64,000 bases of DNA from KBS-96 sp963722585 (lineage in GTDB: Bacteria; Acidobacteriota; Terriglobia; Bryobacterales; Bryobacteraceae). The notes beneath the pieces are model-generated. The model was given only the letters and a program-made list of their open reading frames with translations, was not told where the DNA came from and made no database searches. The position numbers and the translations under genes are program-made. The stretch is from assembly GCA_963722585.1 (NCBI GenBank), contig CAVRNU010000019.1, positions 62,001 to 126,000 on the forward strand, written 5' to 3'. Positions 17,692 to 25,095 of the stretch are shown here, one piece after another (the first letter of the stretch is position 1; the number at the start of each line of letters is the position of its first letter).

Positions 17692-18555
17692 TCATTCGAT
17701 CTGAAATTGTTGGCGAACCTCCGCTGTTTTCTTCCCGATGAGATCGTGGAGCTGGATAACAAGTGTATATTCGCCATGAAGCAAATCGCTCGTCGTTGTG
17801 ACACTTAATTCGCCGGGCACAAATTGAGGCGGATAGAAGAGCCCGTTCAGCTCATTCGTCGCCGCGTTTTTCTGATCGAAAACCTTTTTTCCATCCGGGC
17901 GAAGGACCGATACGTCGTATTCGAGATCCACCTTGTTCGCCGGACCAACCGCAAAGCCCGTCATATCGAACCGCGCCCAGACCGTGTCTCCGGGCCGGTA
18001 AGCGGCAACTTCCAAACCGGGTCCGTCCTGATCGGTCCGCAGAAAACGCAGATTCTGCAGCCCGAGGGTCGGACTCGGTTCAATTTTTCTTCCGCCAATG
18101 AGAAAAGGAATATCGCGCTCGACTTCGGCTTTGGCAAGCAGGTCCCGTACGGAGAGCCTTACATGGTAGGTTCCATGGGCGACATAGGAAGGCAGCAGAA
18201 ACGATGCTCTCCGCTTCGGCGCCCAATCCTTATCCTGGGGCGTGATCTCTTGCGCAATTTCGTCTTTCGCGGCCGGAGCAAGCAAAACGCCCTTGTCGTC
18301 CAGGGCTTCGACTGTATAAGCGAGCGAGATATGCCGCCCGCCACTGTCGTCTTTTCCTAAAGTCTTAAAGCCGGCAATCTCGAATTGAAAATAGAGAAAA
18401 TCGCCCGGCATGAACTCGTAATCGGCAGCCACACCGGGAGCGTCTTCCGAACTTTCTATCGCGGCATCCACAATGGCAAGCGGTTTTGGCGGCGTTTCTT
18501 GCGCCAGTATCAGCGCCGCCAAAAGCGCGAGCGCAAGACTACCGAACCGCCACAT
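17692..18555 (-). CDS. Secreted hypothetical protein with duplicated beta-rich module
   Basis: About 287 residues from ATG 18555 (MWRFGSLALALLAALILAQ, a clear signal peptide). The open frame continues upstream, but that part overlaps the DinB gene. I do not recognise the family. Two similar halves are visible: MPGDFLYFQFEIAGF...YHVRLSVRDLLAKAEVERDIPFLI and RPGDTVWARFDMTGF...YTLVIQLHDLIGKKTAEVRQQFQI, indicating an internal duplication of a beta-sandwich-like unit. It lies 19 nt downstream of a DinB gene on the same strand. Likely periplasmic or surface. Confidence 0.75.
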   Translation of the reverse strand: MWRFGSLALALLAALILAQETPPKPLAIVDAAIESSEDAPGVAADYEFMPGDFLYFQFEIAGFKTLGKDDSGGRHISLAYTVEALDDKGVLLAPAAKDEIAQEITPQDKDWAPKRRASFLLPSYVAHGTYHVRLSVRDLLAKAEVERDIPFLIGGRKIEPSPTLGLQNLRFLRTDQDGPGLEVAAYRPGDTVWARFDMTGFAVGPANKVDLEYDVSVLRPDGKKVFDQKNAATNELNGLFYPPQFVPGELSVTTTSDLLHGEYTLVIQLHDLIGKKTAEVRQQFQIE

Positions 18556-18574
18556 CCGGGAGCGTACGCGCGGC

Positions 18575-19090
18575 CTAGCCCGCTGCGGCCAGCTTCGCCT
18601 GTTCCGAATCGTAGCTCTCGCCATAAATGGCGGGCACCTTGCCCCCCATTGGACGCAGATAAACCGACAATTGCCCGCGATGATGAACAATATGATTGAT
18701 GTTGAAAGTGAGGAAGGCTACGGCAGGCAATTGGAACAAGCCGCGGAAATCCACTACCATCGCAAGTTGCTCGCCCGATAGCTGCTTGATGGCCGAAACA
18801 TTTTTCGAAAAGTTGTCCGTATAGAATGTAATGACCTCGGAAAGCTCTGTCGGTTTCGGAATGGGATCGAAGCTAAAATGCCCGCTTGCGACCGCCGCAA
18901 GAAAACGCGTCTCGCCTGTTGCAATGTGCCACGCCAGATCGAACGCGCTCTTCGCGTTCGGGTCAGGCCGGTAGTCCGCCTGGCCGGCCGGGATCGCTTT
19001 GAGCACTTTGGTAGTTAAACGGTGCTCGTTCTCGAGCGTCGGCAAAACGGCCTGCAAAAGGAACACTGCCTGGTCAGCTGAAATTTGCAT
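18575..19090 (-). CDS. DinB/YfiT-family protein
   Basis: 171 residues. It is a four-helix-bundle DinB-type protein with metal-site histidines in SAFDLAWHIATGE and NINHIVHHRGQLSVYLR, plus a conserved PMGGKVPAIYGESYD tail common in this family. DinB proteins bind a divalent metal. Many act as thiol transferases (bacillithiol or mycothiol S-transferase-like) and others have no known role. It is probably transcribed with the secreted protein at 17692-18555. Confidence 0.82.
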   Translation of the reverse strand: MQISADQAVFLLQAVLPTLENEHRLTTKVLKAIPAGQADYRPDPNAKSAFDLAWHIATGETRFLAAVASGHFSFDPIPKPTELSEVITFYTDNFSKNVSAIKQLSGEQLAMVVDFRGLFQLPAVAFLTFNINHIVHHRGQLSVYLRPMGGKVPAIYGESYDSEQAKLAAAG

Positions 19091-19162
19091 ACAGTCCTCG
19101 CGGCACTCACGAGTATATCCAAGTGCGCCGATCTTGAATTGGTAGAGCCGCCTCCGGCTTGG

Positions 19163-19203
19163 CCCCTGGCCTGCGGCGGCCTCCCAGGCCGCATCTTCAG
19201 GGG
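19163..19203 (-). terminator. Nested inverted repeat downstream of the small gene at 19226
   Basis: The inner stem is GCGGCCT (19176-19182) / AGGCCGC (19186-19192) with a 3-nt loop. The outer arms are CCCCTG (19163-19168) / CAGGGG (19198-19203). It sits 23 nt after the stop of the small minus-strand gene. There is no U-tract, so it may be a factor-independent-like terminator of low quality or a REP-type element. Confidence 0.4.
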
Positions 19204-19225
19204 AGCGGTCTTCCGCAGCCGGTGC

Positions 19226-19384
19226 TCAGTCCTCCGGCTCCTTCAACGCAATCGAGGCGCTGCGGCCGCCCGGGCCTTTGCGCAATGGAACACGCACACG
19301 GGCGTAAGGATCGCGCGGGTCGGGCTTAGAACGAAACCAGCGGCGAATCTGCTCAAAGAGAGCCGCAAGAGTTTTGTTCTTCAC
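19226..19384 (-). CDS. Small conserved-looking protein, 52 residues
   Basis: My own reading: GTG at 19384 to TGA at 19226. The protein runs VKNKTLAALFEQIRRWFRSK, then a segment PYARVRVPLRKGPGGRSASI, ending KEPED. The basic amphipathic start and the Arg/Gly-rich core resemble short proteins I associate with Acidobacteria, but I cannot name a family. It begins 8 nt after the stop of the gene at 19393-19845, so the two appear to be one transcription unit. The function is unknown. Confidence 0.6.
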   Translation of the reverse strand: MKNKTLAALFEQIRRWFRSKPDPRDPYARVRVPLRKGPGGRSASIALKEPED

Positions 19385-19392
19385 GCGAAACC

Positions 19393-19845
19393 CTATGCCG
19401 CCGAGGCGTCTCGTAAGTTATATCGTTGTCGAATCACGCGCAGGTTCTCTCTCGCGTCGCGTTCGGCGTTCGACAGCGAACGTGCCTGCTGAAACCGATG
19501 ATGCGCAATCGCGTCCACCATTTGGCGCAACCTCAATTCGAGGTGCTTCTCTGCCATCCAAACCTCAGCCGGTAGCGCAGCTTCACTGTTTTGCGAAACT
19601 CGGCTAACCCCAAGATAATCGCCGGAGGTCCACTTCGCCCGCCACTCGGCCGCTGCCCCTTTCAACAAACCACGCAGTTCCGTCAACAAAAACGAACCAA
19701 GAGCAGCCCAGCCATGACGGCTGCGCTCGCGAGCCGACTCCATGTAAACGGCAAGCATTTCAGCGCCAAAAAACGCCCTGTACCGGCTGGGATAAAGCCG
19801 CAGCAACCTTCCGTAGATAGTTGCTTGCCAAACGACATGTCGCAT
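19393..19845 (-). CDS. Hypothetical protein with ADOP-neighbour-like N-terminus
   Basis: 150 residues. The first 75 (LLRLYPSRYRAFFGAEMLAVY, then a hydrophobic LGSFLLTELRGLLKGAAAEW segment) resemble small acidobacterial proteins encoded near orphan permeases; this is recollection, not a search. The C-terminal half is charged and helical (EKHLELRLRQMVDAIAHHRF). It could be a membrane-associated protein with one weak helix. It is followed by the 52-residue gene and divergent from the thioredoxin-fold gene. The function is unknown. Confidence 0.65.
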   Translation of the reverse strand: MRHVVWQATIYGRLLRLYPSRYRAFFGAEMLAVYMESARERSRHGWAALGSFLLTELRGLLKGAAAEWRAKWTSGDYLGVSRVSQNSEAALPAEVWMAEKHLELRLRQMVDAIAHHRFQQARSLSNAERDARENLRVIRQRYNLRDASAA

Positions 19846-19909
19846 ACCGCCATGTTAACCCCTTGCCAGAGCCTTGTCAAATAGCGGATTTGATAATGTC
19901 GGTTATGTT

Positions 19910-21040
19910 ATGTGGCGCTTCGCGATAATTTTTCTTCTCCTCGGAATCGCTTTCGCGGATGAACCTCATCCCACGCTCGCAATCGGATCGCCCGCTCCCG
20001 ATTTCTCGCTGCCAGGCATCGATGGCAAGATCCATAAGCTGAGCGATTATTCGGCGTCAAAGGTGCTAGTCGTTGTGTTCACGTGCAATCACTGCCCCAC
20101 CGCGCAACTCTATGAAACACGCATCAAGAAAATAGCGGCCGATTACAGTGGCCGCGGCGTGGCGCTGGTTGCGATTCAGCCCAACAACCCGGAGGCAATT
20201 CGCCTGGACGAACTGGGCTACACCGATGTCAGCGACAGCCTGGACGAGATGAAGATTCGAGCCGCGTACCGGCATTTCAATTTTCCTTATCTCTACGATG
20301 GCGACACGCAAAAGGTCGCGAACGCATATGGACCAAAAGCGACGCCGCATGTGTTCGTATTCGATCAGGAGCGCAAGCTGCGGTACGAAGGGCGCGTGGA
20401 TAATAGCCAGCGCGAGCGGCTGGTGAAGACGCAGGATTTGCGAAACGCTATCGATGCCGTGCTCGCGGACAAGCCCGTGGCTGTGAATCACACCGGCGTA
20501 TTTGGGTGCTCCACTAAGTGGATTTCGAAGCGAGCCGGCCGCGAGGAGGAGATGAAGAGGATCGAAGCCGAGCCAGTGCGCGTGGACCTTGCCTCGGTGG
20601 AAGACCTGAAGAAGCTGCGCGCCAATCAGTCCGACAAACTATTGCTCGTAGATTTCTGGGCCACGTGGTGCGGATCCTGCATCAACGAATTCGCCGATAT
20701 TGAGACGACATATCGCATGTACCGGCTGCGCGACTTCGACCTGGTGATGGTTGCCGCAAACATGCCGGACGAGAAGGCGGGAGTGATCAAGATGCTTGAA
20801 AAACAGCACGCCTCGAGCCGGAATCTGCTCTTCGGATCCGACGATACCGATGTCATGCAAGCCGCGTTTAATCCGAAGTGGGATTCGGGCGTACCGTACA
20901 CGGTGCTGCTCGCGCCCGACGGGAAAATCCTCTACGAGGAAAAGGGCGAGGTCGACATTCTTGAACTGCGCCGAACGATTCTTGCCAACTTACCCGATTC
21001 CGACTACATTGGACATCGAGCGTATTGGGCAACGAAGTGA
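19910..21040 (+). CDS. Secreted protein with two thioredoxin folds (AhpC/TSA-like plus TlpA-like)
   Basis: About 376 residues from ATG 19910 (MWRFAIIFLLLGIAFA signal peptide; the upstream start at 19874 places the leader internally). Domain 1 (about 20-185) is peroxiredoxin-like: GSPAPDFSLPGIDGKIHKLSD with the redox motif TCNHC, then TPHVFVFDQERKLRYEG. Domain 2 (about 215-360) is TlpA/thioredoxin-like with VDFWATWCGSC and VPYTVLLAPDGKI. Two redox-active folds in tandem suggest periplasmic thiol-disulfide exchange or intramolecular electron relay. It is convergent with the second DinB gene, 8 nt away. Confidence 0.85.
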   Translation: MWRFAIIFLLLGIAFADEPHPTLAIGSPAPDFSLPGIDGKIHKLSDYSASKVLVVVFTCNHCPTAQLYETRIKKIAADYSGRGVALVAIQPNNPEAIRLDELGYTDVSDSLDEMKIRAAYRHFNFPYLYDGDTQKVANAYGPKATPHVFVFDQERKLRYEGRVDNSQRERLVKTQDLRNAIDAVLADKPVAVNHTGVFGCSTKWISKRAGREEEMKRIEAEPVRVDLASVEDLKKLRANQSDKLLLVDFWATWCGSCINEFADIETTYRMYRLRDFDLVMVAANMPDEKAGVIKMLEKQHASSRNLLFGSDDTDVMQAAFNPKWDSGVPYTVLLAPDGKILYEEKGEVDILELRRTILANLPDSDYIGHRAYWATK

Positions 21041-21048
21041 AAACGGTC

Positions 21049-21615
21049 TCAATGTTTAGCGTTTAACAGCGCTTGTTTCGTTTCTTCAATTTGCTGGATG
21101 TGGCGCTCGGTATGGGCTGCCAACAGGAGCAGCCATTGATACCCGTCAAGAAGCACGCCTGCGAGGTGAGGCAAAAAGCGCCCGCGCAGAAAAGGCGGCG
21201 TACTCTTCACATAAGCGATCGTCGACTGTCGCGCGGTGTCGAACGCGTCAAGCGCCTCGCGACAACTTGCATATTTCCCTTTAGGCTGAAGAGGCTCCGA
21301 AGCACTGAACTTCCTCGTCCGCGACACTGTCCTCCTCACGACGGTCTCATCGCGAGTTTCCAAATCAACTTCAAGTTCCGGAGCAAGCTCCGCCGTGGCG
21401 AGTTTAGTCTGCAGCATCAAGACGACGCGTTTTTCAAGAATCGACAAATGCTCGACAATCCCCTTGATGGACCACGCATCGTCATCTGGCTTTTCAGCAC
21501 AGACCTGATCGTCGAGGCCGTCTAACGCGCAATGTAAATCGGTACGGCTCTTGTCGAGAAACTGAATAAGCCGCTCGGACTGCTCCGCGGTCGGCGACAT
21601 CTGTTGCTGAGACAA
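21049..21615 (-). CDS. DinB-superfamily protein
   Basis: 188 residues. Four-helix-bundle pattern with metal-site candidates in AWSIKGIVEHLSILEKRV and a C-terminal LLLLAAHTERHIQQIEE, the usual DinB_2 ending. It starts 21 nt after the DUF4175 stop on the same strand and may be the last gene of the MoxR operon. It is not closely similar to the DinB at 18575. A thiol-transferase or metal-binding role is only a family-level guess. Confidence 0.82.
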   Translation of the reverse strand: MSQQQMSPTAEQSERLIQFLDKSRTDLHCALDGLDDQVCAEKPDDDAWSIKGIVEHLSILEKRVVLMLQTKLATAELAPELEVDLETRDETVVRRTVSRTRKFSASEPLQPKGKYASCREALDAFDTARQSTIAYVKSTPPFLRGRFLPHLAGVLLDGYQWLLLLAAHTERHIQQIEETKQALLNAKH

Positions 21616-21636
21616 GGCCGGAGTCCTCCGCGTTAG

Positions 21637-24600
21637 TCACTTACTCAACTTCTTGAAATATTCGGCAACCGCGTCCGAGTAAGCTTCAGGCGTAGGTTCG
21701 GAAGCGGCAAGACGGCTGGCATCGGGCGGCATCTTGGCTTGCTTCTTCAGATCCACTTCCAGGCGCTGGAGCGCCGGCAACACTTCCCGGTTCAGGCGAG
21801 CGGCTAATTCACCCGGATCGGCGTTTTGTAGATCGTTCAGAAAACGATACGCATATTCGCTGTCGTAATAGGCGCGGCCGCTGCGAGGTCCAAGCTGGCG
21901 GCGGAGGCTCGCGATATTCTGCATGGCTTCCGCAATAGCGGGCCGCCCTCCCGGCATCATGCCGCCGCTACGCAAGGTCGAGTTTCCGGGCTGTGAAGAT
22001 TGCTGGCTCAGGTCGCGCCGTAATTGTTCAACCTGTTGAAGCGCGCGCTCGGTGTCGTCGCCTGGCTGCCCGTTTCCATTCGCAGGCTGCGTATTGCGCG
22101 CGAGCTGCTCCGCTTCCTGCATTTGGCGGTTAAACTGGTCGAGCGTGAGCGTTGCGCCCTGCTCGTTGACCCAGGTCTCCTTGGCGTATCCCTGCCGGAT
22201 CCAGTCGGCATTCTTCTTCATGTGCGATGCAAGATCCTGCTGCTGGATGCCTGAGACCGCGTCGCGTAACTTCGAAGAGACCTGCGGTTGGCCTCCCGCG
22301 AGGCTCTGGGCTTGGTGTTGTACTTCGCGCTGAAGCCGGTCCAGTTGGTCGGCCATCTGCTGCGCTTCGTCCGCCAGCCGGTCGGTTTGGCGGTTGGTGC
22401 CACTTGGCAACGAGCGGCGCGTCGGGTCATAAGGATCGCGGTTCCACCGGCCCCCGCCGTACGCGTAGCGCTCGTTTGCCGCGTCCGAATCGTTCCCTTC
22501 GCCATTCTGCGCGGAGGCAGCCTGTCGCAGCCGGTTCGAAAAATCCTTCTGATGCTCGAGCATGTCTTGCGCCTTCGCAGCTAGATTCGAGATCGAGTTG
22601 CCGGCCTGTTGGCGCTGCATTTCGCGAAGCTGTTGCTCAGCCGCCTGCAAATCGGCCGCGGCACGCTGCTGCGCGCTGGCATCGTGCTGGCTGACGGCGC
22701 TGCGCATCTCTTGTTCCGCCCGCTGCAAAGCGTTAGTAGCCTGCTCGAGCTGTTGGTTAAAAGCTTGCGTGGTGGCGGACTGGGCCGATTGCGACCCCTG
22801 CCGTGAACCGCGCGACGGTTGGGACGATTGCGACGATGACGATGATGCGGAAGAGCTTTGCGAACCGCTCTGCGCGGAGGAACTCTGCTGTCCGTTTTGC
22901 CCCTGCTGCTGGCCCTGTGAAAGCTGCTGCATCTGCCGCTGAAGCTGTTCCGCCTCGCGCCGAAGCATCTCCTGCTCCCACCGGTCTTGCGACGATTGCT
23001 GCGGCTGACGCTGCGCGGCCAGTTCCTGCTGGCGGCGCGCCAGCTCCTTCAAGCGTTCGAGCGCCTCCTGCAGGTCTTTCTGCTGCTGCGATTGCGAAGA
23101 AGCCGATTCGCCGGTCTCATACTGATTCTTTTCCGGGTCGAGCTCGAGATCGAACATGCGTTCGAGGTCGCGGCCGGCGCTGCCCGCGCCACCCATGCTG
23201 CCGCCCCCGTTCATGCGCCCGTAGGCAACCTGGATATCCTTAAACAACGATTCGGCGCGGGTTAGCGCCTGTAACGCTCGTTGCTCGGGCGAAAGCGCAT
23301 CGTGCCACTGTTCGCCTTTCAACTGGCCGACAGCATTTCCCATTTCCGCCGAAGCGCGATCCATCTGTTTTGAAAACTCGTCAAATTCGGCGTTGCTGCC
23401 GGAAAGCTCGCGCGAGCGCATGCGATCGGCCAGCGTCTTAGCTTGCTCCCCGAGTTTTCCCTCGACGTCCGAAAGAAAATGCGCTTCTTCCACAGCGGCA
23501 TTCTTCTCGGTCGCGCCGTTCTTCAACTCATTCCACGTTGCGGCGATAATCTCTTTTTGACGTTGAGAAATGTCGCTGCTCTCATTCCCCATGCCGCCGC
23601 CTCCGCCGGCCGATTGCTGCGACTGCTGGAAGCGTAGATCGAATGGCTCGGCCATCGCGAAGAACATGTCCGTGCGCGACGTGCTCTTCGCATCCGATGC
23701 GGTCGCATAAAAGCTGACCAGATCGCCGGGAACAACCTTGAAATCTTCGAACGAAAGCGTGGTCTTGTTCTCGGCCTGTTTCTCTCCCTTTTCCTTTGCC
23801 ATTGGAACGGTCTTGTCGGGGCCGCCGTTCACTGAATAGTGAAGCTCGACATTCTTGAGGCCAAAGTCATCCGAGGCTTCGACCGAAACAGGCAGTTCCT
23901 CAATCGGGCTGACATGGGGATCGCGCGCCGGATTGACAATTTTGACGGACGGCGCGGAGTCCTTTTTCGCTTCGATGAAGTAATCGTCCGTTAGTCGAAT
24001 CGCATCGCCTTCATCGAGCGCCGCCACGTGATACGAACCATCTTTGGCGACGGGAAATTTGGCTGTAAGCCAGTTGCCTTCGCTCCGATTGAGCTCAAGC
24101 TTGTGTCCGTCTTCCATGACGAGAACGCCCCGATCGAGAGGCCTGTCAGTTAATACGGAGACCTCCGCCTGGCTGCCTTCAACTGCCCGGACATCGCCGC
24201 CCGGATCGGTGACCTGGTCTTTCAAGTCAAGGTACGTCGGATAATGAACGGTGACGCGGAGCCGCTTGACGCTTGCCAGGTCTTTGACGTCGATTTTGTA
24301 ATTTTTCGACTGAACTTGGCCGGCCGAAATGTAGTAATCGACGGGATCGGAAAGGGCCGCGAAGAGAAACTCGTAACCGTTGCCGTCGCGTTGCGGCTGC
24401 ATCGAGACGTGTTGCCACTCGACTCCACTCTTATACCGCGCGTAGAGCGTCACTTTATCCGCCGCGAAACCAATCAAATCGGCCGTGACAAGCTGATCCG
24501 ATTTGCGGCGAATGGTCCGGTTACCCGGATGAACCACAATGTCGTACAGAGGACCAGTCGCGCGCGGAGTTCCCGCCCACAGCAGCGAAGCGCCATAGCC

Positions 24601-25095
24601 CCAATAGCCGGGAGCCGCCATCACGAGCCACAGTAAAATCACCACAGCTACGCTGGCCGATGCGAGAAGCCCGATGAGAGTTGCGCGAGGAGCAAGCTCG
24701 GACGGCTGGTGCTCGCGCGCAATTTTGAGCGCATCTTCGGCGAGCAGTTCGGTGAAAGGATTCTTGGGATCGGAACCCTCCGTGATCGTAAGCAATCGCT
24801 GATCGAATCCTCGCAGGCGCTCTTCCGCGTGATGCGCAATCCACCGGCGGTTCAAACGCAACAGCGGCATCACCAGGCCGAAGACGATAGCGGCCGCAAC
24901 CGACAGATACAACACGATGCGCAGGGGAAGCACAACGCGATCGGCGAAGGCGAACCGGTTGCACAGCCAGGCCAGAACCGCCGTTAGCAGCACCGCCGAG
25001 CAGCCAATAATCGCCGCTCCACGCGAGGCTGCAAGCAGCCTCATGCGCAGCTCAAGTTTTCGCAAGTACGCGTTCAGTTGTTCGAGCGCTGTCAT
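21637..25095 (-). CDS. DUF4175-family membrane protein with long Gln-rich coiled coil
   Basis: 1152 residues. Membrane helices near the N-terminus (about 25-45, 55-80 and 150-175) are followed by beta-rich periplasmic repeats (about 190-500) and then a very long helical region rich in Gln/Ser (about 520-1080), with low-complexity runs such as SQSSSASSSSSQSSQPS. This matches DUF4175, found in acidobacterial and alphaproteobacterial MoxR/VWA clusters. The start is inside the BatA-like gene by 44 nt and is supported by a strong Shine-Dalgarno. It is probably the structural partner of the VWA proteins; its biochemical role is unknown. Confidence 0.85.
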   Translation of the reverse strand: MTALEQLNAYLRKLELRMRLLAASRGAAIIGCSAVLLTAVLAWLCNRFAFADRVVLPLRIVLYLSVAAAIVFGLVMPLLRLNRRWIAHHAEERLRGFDQRLLTITEGSDPKNPFTELLAEDALKIAREHQPSELAPRATLIGLLASASVAVVILLWLVMAAPGYWGYGASLLWAGTPRATGPLYDIVVHPGNRTIRRKSDQLVTADLIGFAADKVTLYARYKSGVEWQHVSMQPQRDGNGYEFLFAALSDPVDYYISAGQVQSKNYKIDVKDLASVKRLRVTVHYPTYLDLKDQVTDPGGDVRAVEGSQAEVSVLTDRPLDRGVLVMEDGHKLELNRSEGNWLTAKFPVAKDGSYHVAALDEGDAIRLTDDYFIEAKKDSAPSVKIVNPARDPHVSPIEELPVSVEASDDFGLKNVELHYSVNGGPDKTVPMAKEKGEKQAENKTTLSFEDFKVVPGDLVSFYATASDAKSTSRTDMFFAMAEPFDLRFQQSQQSAGGGGGMGNESSDISQRQKEIIAATWNELKNGATEKNAAVEEAHFLSDVEGKLGEQAKTLADRMRSRELSGSNAEFDEFSKQMDRASAEMGNAVGQLKGEQWHDALSPEQRALQALTRAESLFKDIQVAYGRMNGGGSMGGAGSAGRDLERMFDLELDPEKNQYETGESASSQSQQQKDLQEALERLKELARRQQELAAQRQPQQSSQDRWEQEMLRREAEQLQRQMQQLSQGQQQGQNGQQSSSAQSGSQSSSASSSSSQSSQPSRGSRQGSQSAQSATTQAFNQQLEQATNALQRAEQEMRSAVSQHDASAQQRAAADLQAAEQQLREMQRQQAGNSISNLAAKAQDMLEHQKDFSNRLRQAASAQNGEGNDSDAANERYAYGGGRWNRDPYDPTRRSLPSGTNRQTDRLADEAQQMADQLDRLQREVQHQAQSLAGGQPQVSSKLRDAVSGIQQQDLASHMKKNADWIRQGYAKETWVNEQGATLTLDQFNRQMQEAEQLARNTQPANGNGQPGDDTERALQQVEQLRRDLSQQSSQPGNSTLRSGGMMPGGRPAIAEAMQNIASLRRQLGPRSGRAYYDSEYAYRFLNDLQNADPGELAARLNREVLPALQRLEVDLKKQAKMPPDASRLAASEPTPEAYSDAVAEYFKKLSK

